64,000 nucleotides of DNA from Myxococcales bacterium. GTDB lineage: Bacteria > Myxococcota_A > Polyangia > Polyangiales > GCA-016699535. The notes below the pieces were generated by a model that had not been told where the DNA came from, did no database searches, and was given only the letters and a program-made list of their open reading frames with translations. The position numbers were made by a program, and so were the translations under genes. Positions 44,878 through 53,691 of this stretch are shown here, in pieces. Position 1 is the stretch's first letter. Each line of letters starts with the position of its first letter. The stretch covers positions 1,550,001-1,614,000 of the forward strand of contig JACKDX010000001.1 of assembly GCA_020633325.1 (NCBI GenBank), read 5' to 3'.

Positions 44878-45822
44878 ATGCGCGCCCGCAGCAGTCTGGC
44901 TCTTGTTGCCACCTCCGGGTTTCTGCTCTGGGGCAGTTTGGTGGAGGCGGTGACTTCCGATTCCATTTCGGTGGGGAGTCCCAACGAGGGCACGCTCATC
45001 CACGGCGTTCCGCTTGCTGAGTCGGGGCAAGGGTTTGCGCGCAATCCGAGAAGCCCGAATCTTGAGGCGCGCTACGGCACCACGGAGCTTATTACGGAGA
45101 TCACCCAAGCCGCGGCGCGCGTGCAATCTGCGTTTCCGGCGAGCGAGCTCGTGATCAACGATATCAGCCTCCCAAAGGGTGGACCCATTTCGCACCACGG
45201 CTCGCATCAGTCCGGCAGGGATGCGGACGTGCTGTTCTATCTCAGAAATCGTCAGGGTGATCCAATGCCTCCCAAGGGGGTTCCACTCGATGGCAAGGGG
45301 CATGGCTGGGATTTTAAAGATCTGGCCGATCCGGGTGACGATGTATTTGTCACGATAGATGCGCCGCGAACCTGGGCGCTTATTCAAGCCTTGGTCGAAC
45401 ATCCCGACAGCTCCCTTCAGAGGGTATTTATAGTCGAGCACCTTCGCACGCTGTTGTTGAACGAAGCCCGTCGAGCCCATGCCCCCCGCCGATTGATCAT
45501 GCGTGCCGGGCACCTGATGTGCCAGCCTCACGTCGCCCATGACGATCATTTCCACTTTAGATTTTTCTGCGCTCCGGACGATATTCGGTCGGGATGTCAG
45601 GACGTGCGGCCCATCTATCCGTGGCGGCAATCCCAGCTCGACACCGTCGGGGTTAAGCCGGTCTTGGCGCGCCCTTCTCGGCGGCGTGTTTCAGGAAGCA
45701 CTGTGAGCCGCAAAGAAGCGCGAAAAAATGCGGGGCCTATGCATAAAAAAGTGCTGACATTTTTGGGGCTACAAGATGCCTGGAGCGTTCAGCCGCATCC
45801 TGGACGTCGGTGGTGTCCGTGA
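44878..45822 (+). CDS. mepA: Penicillin-insensitive murein endopeptidase MepA-like
   Basis: Cleaves D-Ala-meso-DAP cross-links in the periplasm. A signal peptide begins the 314-residue protein. Zinc and active-site motifs of the M74 family are visible: SHHGSHQSGRDADV near residues 110-125, and HVAHDDHFHFRFFC near 220-235. Length normal. ATG 44878, with GTG 44875 as alternative. A TATAAT at 44864-44869 overlaps the upstream stop codon and may be coincidental. Convergent with the CorC-like gene, 13 bases between stops. Confidence 0.92.
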   Translation: MRARSSLALVATSGFLLWGSLVEAVTSDSISVGSPNEGTLIHGVPLAESGQGFARNPRSPNLEARYGTTELITEITQAAARVQSAFPASELVINDISLPKGGPISHHGSHQSGRDADVLFYLRNRQGDPMPPKGVPLDGKGHGWDFKDLADPGDDVFVTIDAPRTWALIQALVEHPDSSLQRVFIVEHLRTLLLNEARRAHAPRRLIMRAGHLMCQPHVAHDDHFHFRFFCAPDDIRSGCQDVRPIYPWRQSQLDTVGVKPVLARPSRRRVSGSTVSRKEARKNAGPMHKKVLTFLGLQDAWSVQPHPGRRWCP

Positions 45823-45835
45823 CTTTTCAAGCGTT

Positions 45836-47182
45836 TTAGGGCTCAGGCTTGGGGACCTGGGGACGAAGTGTGGAAAAGGCGGGCTTAGAAGCTTCGTGAT
45901 CGGAAATACGGCGCAATGCCACCCGTTCGATGCGTCGACCACGAACATCTTCGACGGTTGCTTCGAAGTTTCCAAGTTTGACCCGGTCGCCGGGATAGGC
46001 AAGACGTTCAAGTACAGAGGTTATACAGCCTGCCATCGTGTCGCCCTCTTCTGTGTGAGGGAATGCAATCCCTTCAAGCTCAAGTTCTTGGATGGGCAAG
46101 GAGCCGTCCATCACCAAGGTGCCGTCACTGCGGGTATATAGACGCGGTGCCTCAAGATCGGTCTCATCTTGAATGTCTCCGACGATCTCTTCTACGATAT
46201 CTTCCAGGGTGACGAGGCCACTCGTGCCGCCGTATTCGTCAACCACAATGCCGATCGGTATTCGTTCGCGTTTCATCTTTGAGAGCGCATCGGCGGTCGT
46301 GAGAGTTTCGGGCAAAAACAAAAGATCTCTGCGCAGCTGGGTGAGATCATTGCGCACACGCGGCGAAGCAATAAACAGATCCTTGGTATGAATATAACCG
46401 AGCACTTGGTCGGGATCACCGTCCTGGACCAAAGGATAGCGGCTGTAACCATGTCGACGAACCATTGCCAGACATTCTTCGAAGCTGTCGGTCATATTTA
46501 ACGTCACCATATCGACGCGCGGGATCATGACGGTACGAATGTGGCGATCGGTGCTGGTGAGCACGCGCTCAAGCAGCTCGCGCTTAGTGTTATCCGGGCC
46601 TCCGGTTGAAAATGCGGACTGAATGATTAGCTTGATCTCCGGTGCGGAAAGGACCGACCGTGTGGAGCCAGCGGCTTGAAGACCGATGACGCGAAGGATC
46701 CGGTTGGTGATCGCATTAAACATCACCTGAATGGGATAGGTGAGGTAGTAGAATACTTCCATGGCCTTGGCGGTCCAGCGGCTGACTGCTTCCGGGCGCT
46801 GTATTGCAAGCGATTTCGGGATTAACTCTCCGACTACGATATGCAAAAATGTGATTATTCCAAAGGATACGCTCAGTGCAATGCCGTGCACCAAAGAAGG
46901 AGAGACGTCGAAAGATCGCAGGGGGACCTCGATAAACCGGGCCACTGCAGGTTCGCCCAGCCAGCCCAGTCCAAGTGAGGCAAAGGTGATGCCTAGTTGG
47001 GTAGCGGTGAGATAGGCATCGAGTTTCTCTACGAGTTTCAGCGCGTGTAAGGCACGCTTGTCTCCAGCGTTTGCTGCCGCCTGTAAACTGGTCGGCCGAG
47101 CCGTCGCCAACGCAAACTCAGCCGCGACAAAAAACGCGTTTGCAGCAACGCACAGAAACGCAGCAATGAGGGCGATTAGCAT
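45836..47182 (-). CDS. CorC/HlyC-type membrane protein with CBS domains
   Basis: A 448-residue member of the CNNM/CorC/HlyC (DUF21-CBS-CorC_HlyC) family implicated in divalent cation efflux or homeostasis. N-terminal hydrophobic region with several membrane helices, then the CBS pair (about residues 210-330, including IPRVDMVTLN), and the C-terminal CorC_HlyC domain ending with the region around TVEDVRGRRIERVAL. ATG at 47182. Function in Mg or Co transport is by family only. Confidence 0.92.
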   Translation of the reverse strand: MLIALIAAFLCVAANAFFVAAEFALATARPTSLQAAANAGDKRALHALKLVEKLDAYLTATQLGITFASLGLGWLGEPAVARFIEVPLRSFDVSPSLVHGIALSVSFGIITFLHIVVGELIPKSLAIQRPEAVSRWTAKAMEVFYYLTYPIQVMFNAITNRILRVIGLQAAGSTRSVLSAPEIKLIIQSAFSTGGPDNTKRELLERVLTSTDRHIRTVMIPRVDMVTLNMTDSFEECLAMVRRHGYSRYPLVQDGDPDQVLGYIHTKDLFIASPRVRNDLTQLRRDLLFLPETLTTADALSKMKRERIPIGIVVDEYGGTSGLVTLEDIVEEIVGDIQDETDLEAPRLYTRSDGTLVMDGSLPIQELELEGIAFPHTEEGDTMAGCITSVLERLAYPGDRVKLGNFEATVEDVRGRRIERVALRRISDHEASKPAFSTLRPQVPKPEP

Positions 47183-47234
47183 ATGGATGGTCGATGCCTA
47201 ATCGTGATTGGCTACCATTGGAACTCTAATCGTG

Positions 47235-47240
47235 TAAAGT
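47235..47240 (+). promoter_or_regulatory. -10-like TAAAGT box before thrB
   Basis: TAAAGT with eight bases to the ATG at 47249 in the 66-base divergent region between the CorC-like gene and thrB. No -35 at 16-18 bases and no ribosome binding site. It fits the leaderless-type pattern described in the findings. Confidence 0.3.
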
Positions 47241-47248
47241 ACCACCAA

Positions 47249-48223
47249 ATGGCTGTTTTCACGCACCTCGCTGAAAAAGATGCCCAACGCATCGCCGATG
47301 CGTGCAACTTGGGCCGGGTGCATGCGGTTGAGCCGGTGCCAGCCGGCAGCGTAAACAGCAACTTTTATCTCGACACACATGCGGGGCGAGTCTTTGTGCG
47401 TATCTACGAGGAGCAGGGCGCAGAAGGCGTCCGCTACGAGTGGGCGCTGCTACGCTTTTTGCTGACCCACGGAGTTTGCGTGGCGGGACCGTTGCCAGGT
47501 CTTTCGCCCGATGAGTTGCAGGTACAAGGAAAGCCTGTGGGCGTGTTTGAATGTGTGGGCGGTTCGCAAAGCTGTCAGCAGGGAGTCACCCGAGAGCGGG
47601 CCGCAGCGGTCGGCGCGTGGTTGGCAAACGTCCATGGTGTCCTTCAAGCGTTCCCGGAAAAACGTCAGGGTCGGTTCACGGTGGCGCACATGAAAGCCCG
47701 TTTACACGACATTGCAACACGGTCCGAGACCGCATTGGTCAGCACGGTGACCCGGCTCGAAGAAAATCTCGGTGAGATAGAGTCTTTTGTCGACGAAGGG
47801 CTGCCGCACGGCGTAATTCATGGGGATTTGTTCCGCGACAATGTGCGATGGGACGGCTGCCACATCGTGTCTGTGATCGATTGGGAGAGCGCAAGCGACG
47901 GCTTATTCATTTATGATTTAATGGTCGCGGTGCTTGCGTGGTGTTACGGGAATGGTTTTGACTGGCAGCTGGTTTCGGCCATGGTGAGGTCGTATCATGA
48001 TACGCGCCCACTATGCCCCGAGGAACAACAACAGCTACGAGCATGTGCGTTGCGAGCTGCACTGCGCTTTGCCATCACGAGAATAACCGACTTTCACAGT
48101 CGCGGCAGCATCGGGGAGCGTGTGCATAAGGACTATCGGCGTTTCCTCGCGCGATGGGATGCCATCCAGGCCCTTGACGCCCAGCAATTCGAGTTTCTTT
48201 GCTACGGTTCGGGTTCGAAGTAA
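47249..48223 (+). CDS. thrB: Homoserine kinase type II (ThrB)
   Basis: Phosphorylates homoserine in threonine biosynthesis with an APH-type kinase fold. The N terminus MAVFTHLAEKDAQRIADACN is close to the ThrB type II pattern, and HGDLFRDNVRWDG carries the catalytic Asp and Asn of the choline kinase-like active site (VIHGDLFRDN); VIDWESASDGLFIYDL is the metal-binding DWE region. The ATG at 47249 starts the conserved sequence; an earlier in-frame ATG at 47183 would add 22 residues and is not favoured. Length 324 residues. It overlaps the S41 gene end by about 22 bases, convergently. Confidence 0.88.
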   Translation: MAVFTHLAEKDAQRIADACNLGRVHAVEPVPAGSVNSNFYLDTHAGRVFVRIYEEQGAEGVRYEWALLRFLLTHGVCVAGPLPGLSPDELQVQGKPVGVFECVGGSQSCQQGVTRERAAAVGAWLANVHGVLQAFPEKRQGRFTVAHMKARLHDIATRSETALVSTVTRLEENLGEIESFVDEGLPHGVIHGDLFRDNVRWDGCHIVSVIDWESASDGLFIYDLMVAVLAWCYGNGFDWQLVSAMVRSYHDTRPLCPEEQQQLRACALRAALRFAITRITDFHSRGSIGERVHKDYRRFLARWDAIQALDAQQFEFLCYGSGSK

Positions 48224-51200
48224 TCTTGCCCAAACGCCATCTCGTCCGTCGTTGGAGTCTTGAGCAAGGTGCCGTCCTTGCCATCCCTACGAACGATGAA
48301 AGATGCGCGAGTCACCATGTCGTTCCGTTTGCGCGCAAAAACGTTAATGTGATTGGTGCCAGGACTCAAAGGGAGAAGAGTGGAAAAACTCACTGCCTTA
48401 GGATTTTTCCCTGCGCGATTGGACTTGTAGAACACCTTGCGGGCACCGACGAAAATATAGACATCCTTGACCTGATCGCGGTCCCTCGCTGTACCGCTTA
48501 ATTTGAGCGTGGGACTGGAGGTGACGTGTTGGTTCTTGTAGTCCAGACTGAGTTCGGGCGGCATGTGGTTGAGTGCATTCGCCAGCACGCCATCCGTGGA
48601 CGCCGGCTTCTGCTTTTCGAGCTTTCCGGCATTTACCCATCCCGGCTGACCAGCTGCCATAGTTACACGCGTAAATTCACCCAAAGTAGCTTCCATTGGC
48701 AACGCGAGGATTCCCTTCGATGCATAAGCGATAGCTTTGCTGGTTGCATGAGGACTCTCCAAGATAGGCGTCCCGGCCGCAAGGTACGCCGTACCATTCA
48801 CGGGCTTGGGATTGCCGCTCGTGCTTTTCGCCCACACCGATACCTTTTCAGTCACGCCTTCGCGAAGATCGGTGTCGGCGACAGAAACCTCAAATTTGGC
48901 CTCGCTGTCCTCGGCATCCGGAAGAATCTTAAACGTGAAGGGAACAGTCCGTTCCTGGCCAGGCTTGATATCGTCGATTCGGAAGCGGCCGTCTCTGAGG
49001 AGAACCCCGTTGCCAGTCAGATTTCGCAGATTCGCTTGCGTGGTATAACTGGGCCCTTTTCCCACGTTTTTTACATGCAAGAAGAGGGTGGCCGTCTCTC
49101 CACGTTGAATTGTGCCATCGCCGTTCCCCTTCGGATCAGCTATCTGAAGGGAGTAGGCAAACTGCGGCTTCGGCAGGGATGTAACCGTGGTGCGGATCTC
49201 GGCCGATTTGGGAGTGTGTCCATAGGCTTCCTGAAAGTCGACGCGTATGCCGTCGGCGCGATCGGCCAAGAAAAACGGTAGCGTGCAAACAGGTTTGCCT
49301 TTGGCACGTCCGATCTGTGGCAGTAGGGCGCGCCATGGGTCGGCCTGACCATCTTTGCCCACAGTCACCGCGGGCTTGGGATTGCGCGTCTCACAAAGAC
49401 CCAACGTGGCTGACCAGCGCCGCGTTTGCCCGGGCTTGAGTTTGCCAAACACTAGTTCGCGTTGATCGAATAGCAAGAAATCGCTGCTTGTCGTTGCCCG
49501 CAGTCGATAGATGGGCACCTGGCCACGGTTGGTCACCTGAACGATTAACTCAAATGGTTCGCCAGCACGCCCGGAGTTGTTCGGACGATTGGTGGACACC
49601 TCGACCGAGAGGTCTGAAGGGCCTTTGTCAGGCCCGTTCGACCAGTCGATACCAAGCTTGCGAAGCTCGCTTATCGCGCGGTCGAGTTCTTGTGCTTGGG
49701 TGGTTGCGATCACTTTTTTGGCGTCCGCGAGGAGCCTCCGTCGGTCGGCATGGGTCGCTTGGCTCAAAATGCGTTCTGCGAAGCGGATCAAGAACTGCGC
49801 CTCGTGTTCGTTCTCTTCTTGGGCCCCCTCGTTGGTTTCTCGTAAGCGTTCCCTGATTTCTTCGGGAAGGTAGTACTCTAGGAGCACTTCCGGTTTGTCG
49901 CCCTGCCTCACGCTCTCGTTGGTGAGATGCCGTTCGAGATCAGCTTCGCGTAAACCGGGACGATTGACCGTGAGATCCATATCGTCGCGATCCACGGTGA
50001 TAGGATCGATCCCGATGTCAGGCACGATACCTGTGCCCTGTATGGACACATCTCCGGGGGTGAGATACTGAGCGATGGTCAATTTTAACGCAGAGCCATC
50101 ATTGTAATCGTAAAGAACCTGCACTGAGCCTTTACCGAAGGTGCGCTGCCCAATCACTAATGCGCGATCATGGTTTTTAAGGGCGCCCGCCACTATCTCA
50201 CTCGCCGAAGCGCTGCCGCCGTTGACGAGAACCACAAGCGGATAGGTCGGTTCATTGCCATCGTTCGACGCATGCTTCTCGTCGCGCTGGCTCTCATCGT
50301 TCGAGCGAGTGCTCACGATTGTGCCGCTCTTCAGGAAGATGTCGGTGACCCGGATGGCTTGTTCGAGCAAGCCCCCCGGATTGTCTTGAAGATCGAGGAT
50401 GAGTCCTTTGATGTGACTGGCGTCAAGCTTTCTTAGAGCGCGCTCAAGGTCAGAGGTAGTGTTTCCTTGAAAACTCTTAAGCTGAACGTATCCGATGTTG
50501 CCATCGAGAACCCGGGACTCGACAGAGTCAATGTGAATAATGGCGCGCTCCAGCTGCACGGTACGGGGGTCGCTCCAGCCCTTGGGGGTTTCGCGGACAA
50601 TGGAGATATTGACTTTAGAACCAGGCGCCCCGCGAAGACGGTCCACAGCCTCCTGCAGAGGCATGTTAAGTGTGGATTCATTGTCGATGCCCACGATGCG
50701 ATCATGACGCTTGAGTCCGCTTTTCTCGGCGGGCGTTCCGGGCATGGGACGAATCACGGTGAGCAAACCATCGCGGATAGAGATGACAATGCCTAAACCG
50801 CCAAACTCCCCGCGCGTACTCATGCGCATTTCCGTGTAGACTTCGGGGGTAAGAAGGGTTGAGTGCGGATCCAAAGTGCGGAGTGCGCCGTTGACGCTCG
50901 CGTACTCAACGTCCCGGAGCTCGATATCTTCTTCGTCGAGATGTTTTTGCAAGAAAGCAAACACTTCCCGAAAACGTTGCGCAAGGGTCCACGGGCTCGT
51001 CACATCGGAGATGGGGAAGCGCTTCTCTTCCGTGTCCACAATGACAGAAAGGTCCCGAGCGCCCTTCTTGTGATGGACAATGACAGGTGGCACAGCGAGT
51101 TGAATGGCATTGAGACCCGCGAGCAACATCTCACGATACTCCACACGTTCAGGGGCGACGTAATACTTGTTGACATGGTGGATCACACGGTTGAGCACGC

Positions 51201-51405
51201 TCAGCTTCGAGAGATCGTAGGGCAGTCGCTTACGTGCGGCTTGCGCGCGCGGTGAGCTATCGATTTCGATCCCATATCCGTTACGTTCGGGCCACACGAA
51301 AGTGACCCCATATGCGAGGGCAACGGCGGCCAGCACCAAAAGGATGCGCCACCATGGGGAAAATGGCGGCTTTACTGAGCGATAAAAAGAAACCACGCTA
51401 TTCAC
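48202..51405 (-). CDS. Large S41 carboxyl-terminal processing protease with extra domains
   Basis: A 1067-residue secreted or membrane-anchored serine protease. N-terminal transmembrane segment (about 15-38), PDZ region near 190-290 (GGLGIVISIRDGLLTVIRPM and GTPAEKSGLKRHDRIVGID), and the S41 core around 300-470 with the catalytic Ser in GGSASASEIVAGA and Lys in FGKGSVQVLY. Then follow CARDB-like repeated beta domains (roughly 600-900), an SH3-like stretch (PILESPHATSKAIAYASK, then PGWVNAGKLE) and an Ig-like end. Most CtpA proteases are only 400-450 residues, so the long C terminus is unusual. GTG start. Cell wall or periplasmic processing is likely; substrate unknown. Confidence 0.85.
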   Translation of the reverse strand: MNSVVSFYRSVKPPFSPWWRILLVLAAVALAYGVTFVWPERNGYGIEIDSSPRAQAARKRLPYDLSKLSVLNRVIHHVNKYYVAPERVEYREMLLAGLNAIQLAVPPVIVHHKKGARDLSVIVDTEEKRFPISDVTSPWTLAQRFREVFAFLQKHLDEEDIELRDVEYASVNGALRTLDPHSTLLTPEVYTEMRMSTRGEFGGLGIVISIRDGLLTVIRPMPGTPAEKSGLKRHDRIVGIDNESTLNMPLQEAVDRLRGAPGSKVNISIVRETPKGWSDPRTVQLERAIIHIDSVESRVLDGNIGYVQLKSFQGNTTSDLERALRKLDASHIKGLILDLQDNPGGLLEQAIRVTDIFLKSGTIVSTRSNDESQRDEKHASNDGNEPTYPLVVLVNGGSASASEIVAGALKNHDRALVIGQRTFGKGSVQVLYDYNDGSALKLTIAQYLTPGDVSIQGTGIVPDIGIDPITVDRDDMDLTVNRPGLREADLERHLTNESVRQGDKPEVLLEYYLPEEIRERLRETNEGAQEENEHEAQFLIRFAERILSQATHADRRRLLADAKKVIATTQAQELDRAISELRKLGIDWSNGPDKGPSDLSVEVSTNRPNNSGRAGEPFELIVQVTNRGQVPIYRLRATTSSDFLLFDQRELVFGKLKPGQTRRWSATLGLCETRNPKPAVTVGKDGQADPWRALLPQIGRAKGKPVCTLPFFLADRADGIRVDFQEAYGHTPKSAEIRTTVTSLPKPQFAYSLQIADPKGNGDGTIQRGETATLFLHVKNVGKGPSYTTQANLRNLTGNGVLLRDGRFRIDDIKPGQERTVPFTFKILPDAEDSEAKFEVSVADTDLREGVTEKVSVWAKSTSGNPKPVNGTAYLAAGTPILESPHATSKAIAYASKGILALPMEATLGEFTRVTMAAGQPGWVNAGKLEKQKPASTDGVLANALNHMPPELSLDYKNQHVTSSPTLKLSGTARDRDQVKDVYIFVGARKVFYKSNRAGKNPKAVSFSTLLPLSPGTNHINVFARKRNDMVTRASFIVRRDGKDGTLLKTPTTDEMAFGQDYFEPEP

Positions 51406-51487
51406 GGGACATACAGGCGCAAAGAAGTGTTAAGAGGTCAAGTGCCGCTTCCGGGGTTTTAGTATAAGAAAGCCTGCGCTGGCCAGC

Positions 51488-51514
51488 TTTACATGCTTCG
51501 TAAGTTCATATGAT
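51488..51514 (+). promoter_or_regulatory. Weak candidate promoter for cca
   Basis: TTTACA at 51488-51493 and TATGAT at 51509-51514; both hexamers are close to consensus, but the 15-base spacer is short of the usual 16-18. It lies in the 128-base divergent region between the S41 protease gene and the tRNA nucleotidyltransferase gene. Confidence 0.3.
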
Positions 51515-51533
51515 TTCTAGATATTGGCAGTAA

Positions 51534-52940
51534 ATGGTTGAATATTCAGCAAAAAACAAGAACGACGATGGGGAACTCTCTCTCCTTGCGGAGGCGACGC
51601 CGCAGGCAGTGGGGGAGCTATGTCGACGCTTCGAGCAAGGCGGCTATCGGGCGTGGGCAGTCGGTGGTTCGCTAAGAGACGTTCTTTTGGGGCGCTCTGT
51701 GGCGGATTGGGATCTCGCGACCACGGCCCGCCCCGAGGAAGTGTGCCGACTCTTTGACCGCGTGATTCCCACGGGGATCGAACATGGAACCGTGACTTTG
51801 ATTTGGAAAAAGGCCTCGTACGAGGTGACGACGTTGCGCGCGGAACACGGCTACAGCGATGGTCGCAGGCCCGACCATGTGCGATTTGTCGAAGACATCG
51901 CGGAAGACTTGGCGCGTCGAGATTTCACCGTCAACGCGCTCGCATACGATCCATTAAATGACACGCTGACGGATCCTTTTTTCGGTGTAAACGACATTCG
52001 GGATCGTCGCTTGCGTACGGTGGGGGATCCACTCCAGCGCTTTTCCGAAGACGGGCTCAGGGTGCTGCGGGCGGCGCGTTTTGTAGCCACGCTCGAGTTC
52101 GATCTTGACGCGCGCACCGAAGCGGCCATGGAGCCGTCGTTACCCGTGTTTCGTAAAGTCGCACACGAACGGGTGCGCGATGAATGGATCAAATGCATGG
52201 CAGCGAGGGCGCCCTCGGCCGCATTCGATATCATGAAACGCACCGGTCTTTTGAAAGTCACGCTGCCGGAGCTGCTCGAACAGGTGGATTGCACGCAGAA
52301 CCGATGGCATGCGTTTGACGTCTGGCGCCACACGATGCTTTGCGTAGATCAGCTCCCTCAAGGAGACGCCATATTGCGGATGGCTGGATTGCTACACGAC
52401 ATCGGGAAGCCAAAGAGCCGAGCCTTTTCTGAAAAAACCAAGGAATACACCTTCTACAACCACGAGAAGCTGGGTGCTGAACTCGCCCGACACTGGCTTG
52501 AGGACTACAGGTTTTCCAACGCCGACCGCGCTCGCATCGTGGATCTCGTGCGGCACCACCTGGTGTGTTACGCAGCGGATTGGACGGATGCTGCGGTCCG
52601 CCGCTTTGTCCGGCGCGTCAGTCTTGAACGGGTTCCTGACTTGCTGTTATTGGCCGAAGCGGATGCCATGTCCAAAGGTCGACCCGTCGACAGGGAGCTC
52701 GAGTTGCTGCGAGAGCTTAGGTCTCGCATTGATAAAGTGACTGCTAATCGAGAGGCGTTGTCCGTTCGGGAGTTGGCGATCGATGGTCGAGATATCATGC
52801 GGAGTTGCGCATTAAGGCCGGGGCCGCGCATCGGCCGTATCCTCGAAGCGTTGCTGGAGGATGTGCTCGAAGATCCGGCGCTGAACCAGCGGGAGATTTT
52901 ACTTGAGCATGCCCTTCGTCATCTAAAGGCGCTAGAATGA
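51534..52940 (+). CDS. tRNA CCA-adding enzyme / poly(A) polymerase family with HD domain
   Basis: Adds or repairs the 3' CCA of tRNA (or, in related proteins, adds poly(A)). Class II nucleotidyltransferase motifs are visible: AVGGSLRDVLLGRSVADWDLAT (GGSxRD and DxD), RRDFTVNALAYD, and EDGLRVLRAARFVATLEFDL. An HD domain follows (LLHDIGKPKSRAFSEKTKEY in two parts near residues 285-305, and RHHLV). Length 468 residues. CCA-adding versus poly(A)-polymerase function cannot be decided by eye. Overlaps the PHP gene by ATGA. Confidence 0.88.
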   Translation: MVEYSAKNKNDDGELSLLAEATPQAVGELCRRFEQGGYRAWAVGGSLRDVLLGRSVADWDLATTARPEEVCRLFDRVIPTGIEHGTVTLIWKKASYEVTTLRAEHGYSDGRRPDHVRFVEDIAEDLARRDFTVNALAYDPLNDTLTDPFFGVNDIRDRRLRTVGDPLQRFSEDGLRVLRAARFVATLEFDLDARTEAAMEPSLPVFRKVAHERVRDEWIKCMAARAPSAAFDIMKRTGLLKVTLPELLEQVDCTQNRWHAFDVWRHTMLCVDQLPQGDAILRMAGLLHDIGKPKSRAFSEKTKEYTFYNHEKLGAELARHWLEDYRFSNADRARIVDLVRHHLVCYAADWTDAAVRRFVRRVSLERVPDLLLLAEADAMSKGRPVDRELELLRELRSRIDKVTANREALSVRELAIDGRDIMRSCALRPGPRIGRILEALLEDVLEDPALNQREILLEHALRHLKALE

Positions 52941-53665
52941 CTGGTTATATCGATTTGCATTGTCATGTTGTGCCCGGCGTCGACGACGGCGTTCGGACTT
53001 CCGAAGAAGGTTTCGCACTTTGCGGTGCCCTTGCAGGTATGGGCTATAGCCGCCTAGTCGCCACGCCGCACATACGCACAGCCATGTTCGAAAACCGTCG
53101 CTCATCCCTTGTGGCGCCTTTTGGAGCATTCAGGCGCGACTTCTATGCGCAGGACGCAATGCCAACGTTGGGCCTCGCTGCGGAACACTACTTCGATGAT
53201 CAGTTTTGGACCCTCTTCGAAGCTGAAGAGACGATATTGTACCCTGGCGGACGCGCGATTTTGCTAGAGCTGAATCCCAACGTTGCTCCGATGGGGTTTG
53301 AAGCGCGCTGTTTTGAGCTACTGGTGCGAGGCATTCGACCTGTGATGGCCCACCCCGAGCGCTATCAGTTTCTTTTTGACGATGATACGTGGGTACGCGA
53401 AGTACAGGCTCGCGGGGTTCTTCTGCAGTTAGACCTGATGTCGCTGGCGGGTACTTATGGCAAGAGGCCAAAGCATTTGGCCGAACGCTGGCTAGGGGCA
53501 GATCTTTATTCCATTGCCTGCACCGATTGCCATCGCCTTGAACAGATTGATGATGTCGCCAAAGGTATTAAAGAGCTATTTCGGCGACTCGGCGCGGCAA
53601 AAGCCGCTCAACTCCTCAAGGATGGGCCACAAAAGGTGCTGGACGGCACCATCATGCCAGTATAA
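52937..53665 (+). CDS. CpsB/YwqE-type PHP tyrosine phosphatase
   Basis: A 242-residue PHP-fold protein of the family that dephosphorylates bacterial BY-kinases such as CpsD and YwqD. The metal-binding DLHCHVVPGVDDGV at the N terminus, TPHIRT, and the MAHPERYQFLF loop near 137 support this, followed by an ACTDCH. No BY-kinase or capsule gene is nearby, so it is an orphan here. ATG overlaps the previous gene by ATGA. It starts a run to ribB. Confidence 0.87.
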   Translation: MTGYIDLHCHVVPGVDDGVRTSEEGFALCGALAGMGYSRLVATPHIRTAMFENRRSSLVAPFGAFRRDFYAQDAMPTLGLAAEHYFDDQFWTLFEAEETILYPGGRAILLELNPNVAPMGFEARCFELLVRGIRPVMAHPERYQFLFDDDTWVREVQARGVLLQLDLMSLAGTYGKRPKHLAERWLGADLYSIACTDCHRLEQIDDVAKGIKELFRRLGAAKAAQLLKDGPQKVLDGTIMPV

Positions 53666-53691
53666 GAGGGCCGTGCTTTTATGGAGCCAGG

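Noticed and set aside
48526..49281. Long plus-strand open frame (251 codons) inside the S41 protease gene
   Set aside because: Antisense to a clear coding sequence, with no recognisable features.
53666..53691. FMN riboswitch expected before ribB/ribH
   Set aside because: Only about 26 bases separate the PHP gene from the RibBA-like gene, so an FMN riboswitch cannot fit, and no such element was seen.
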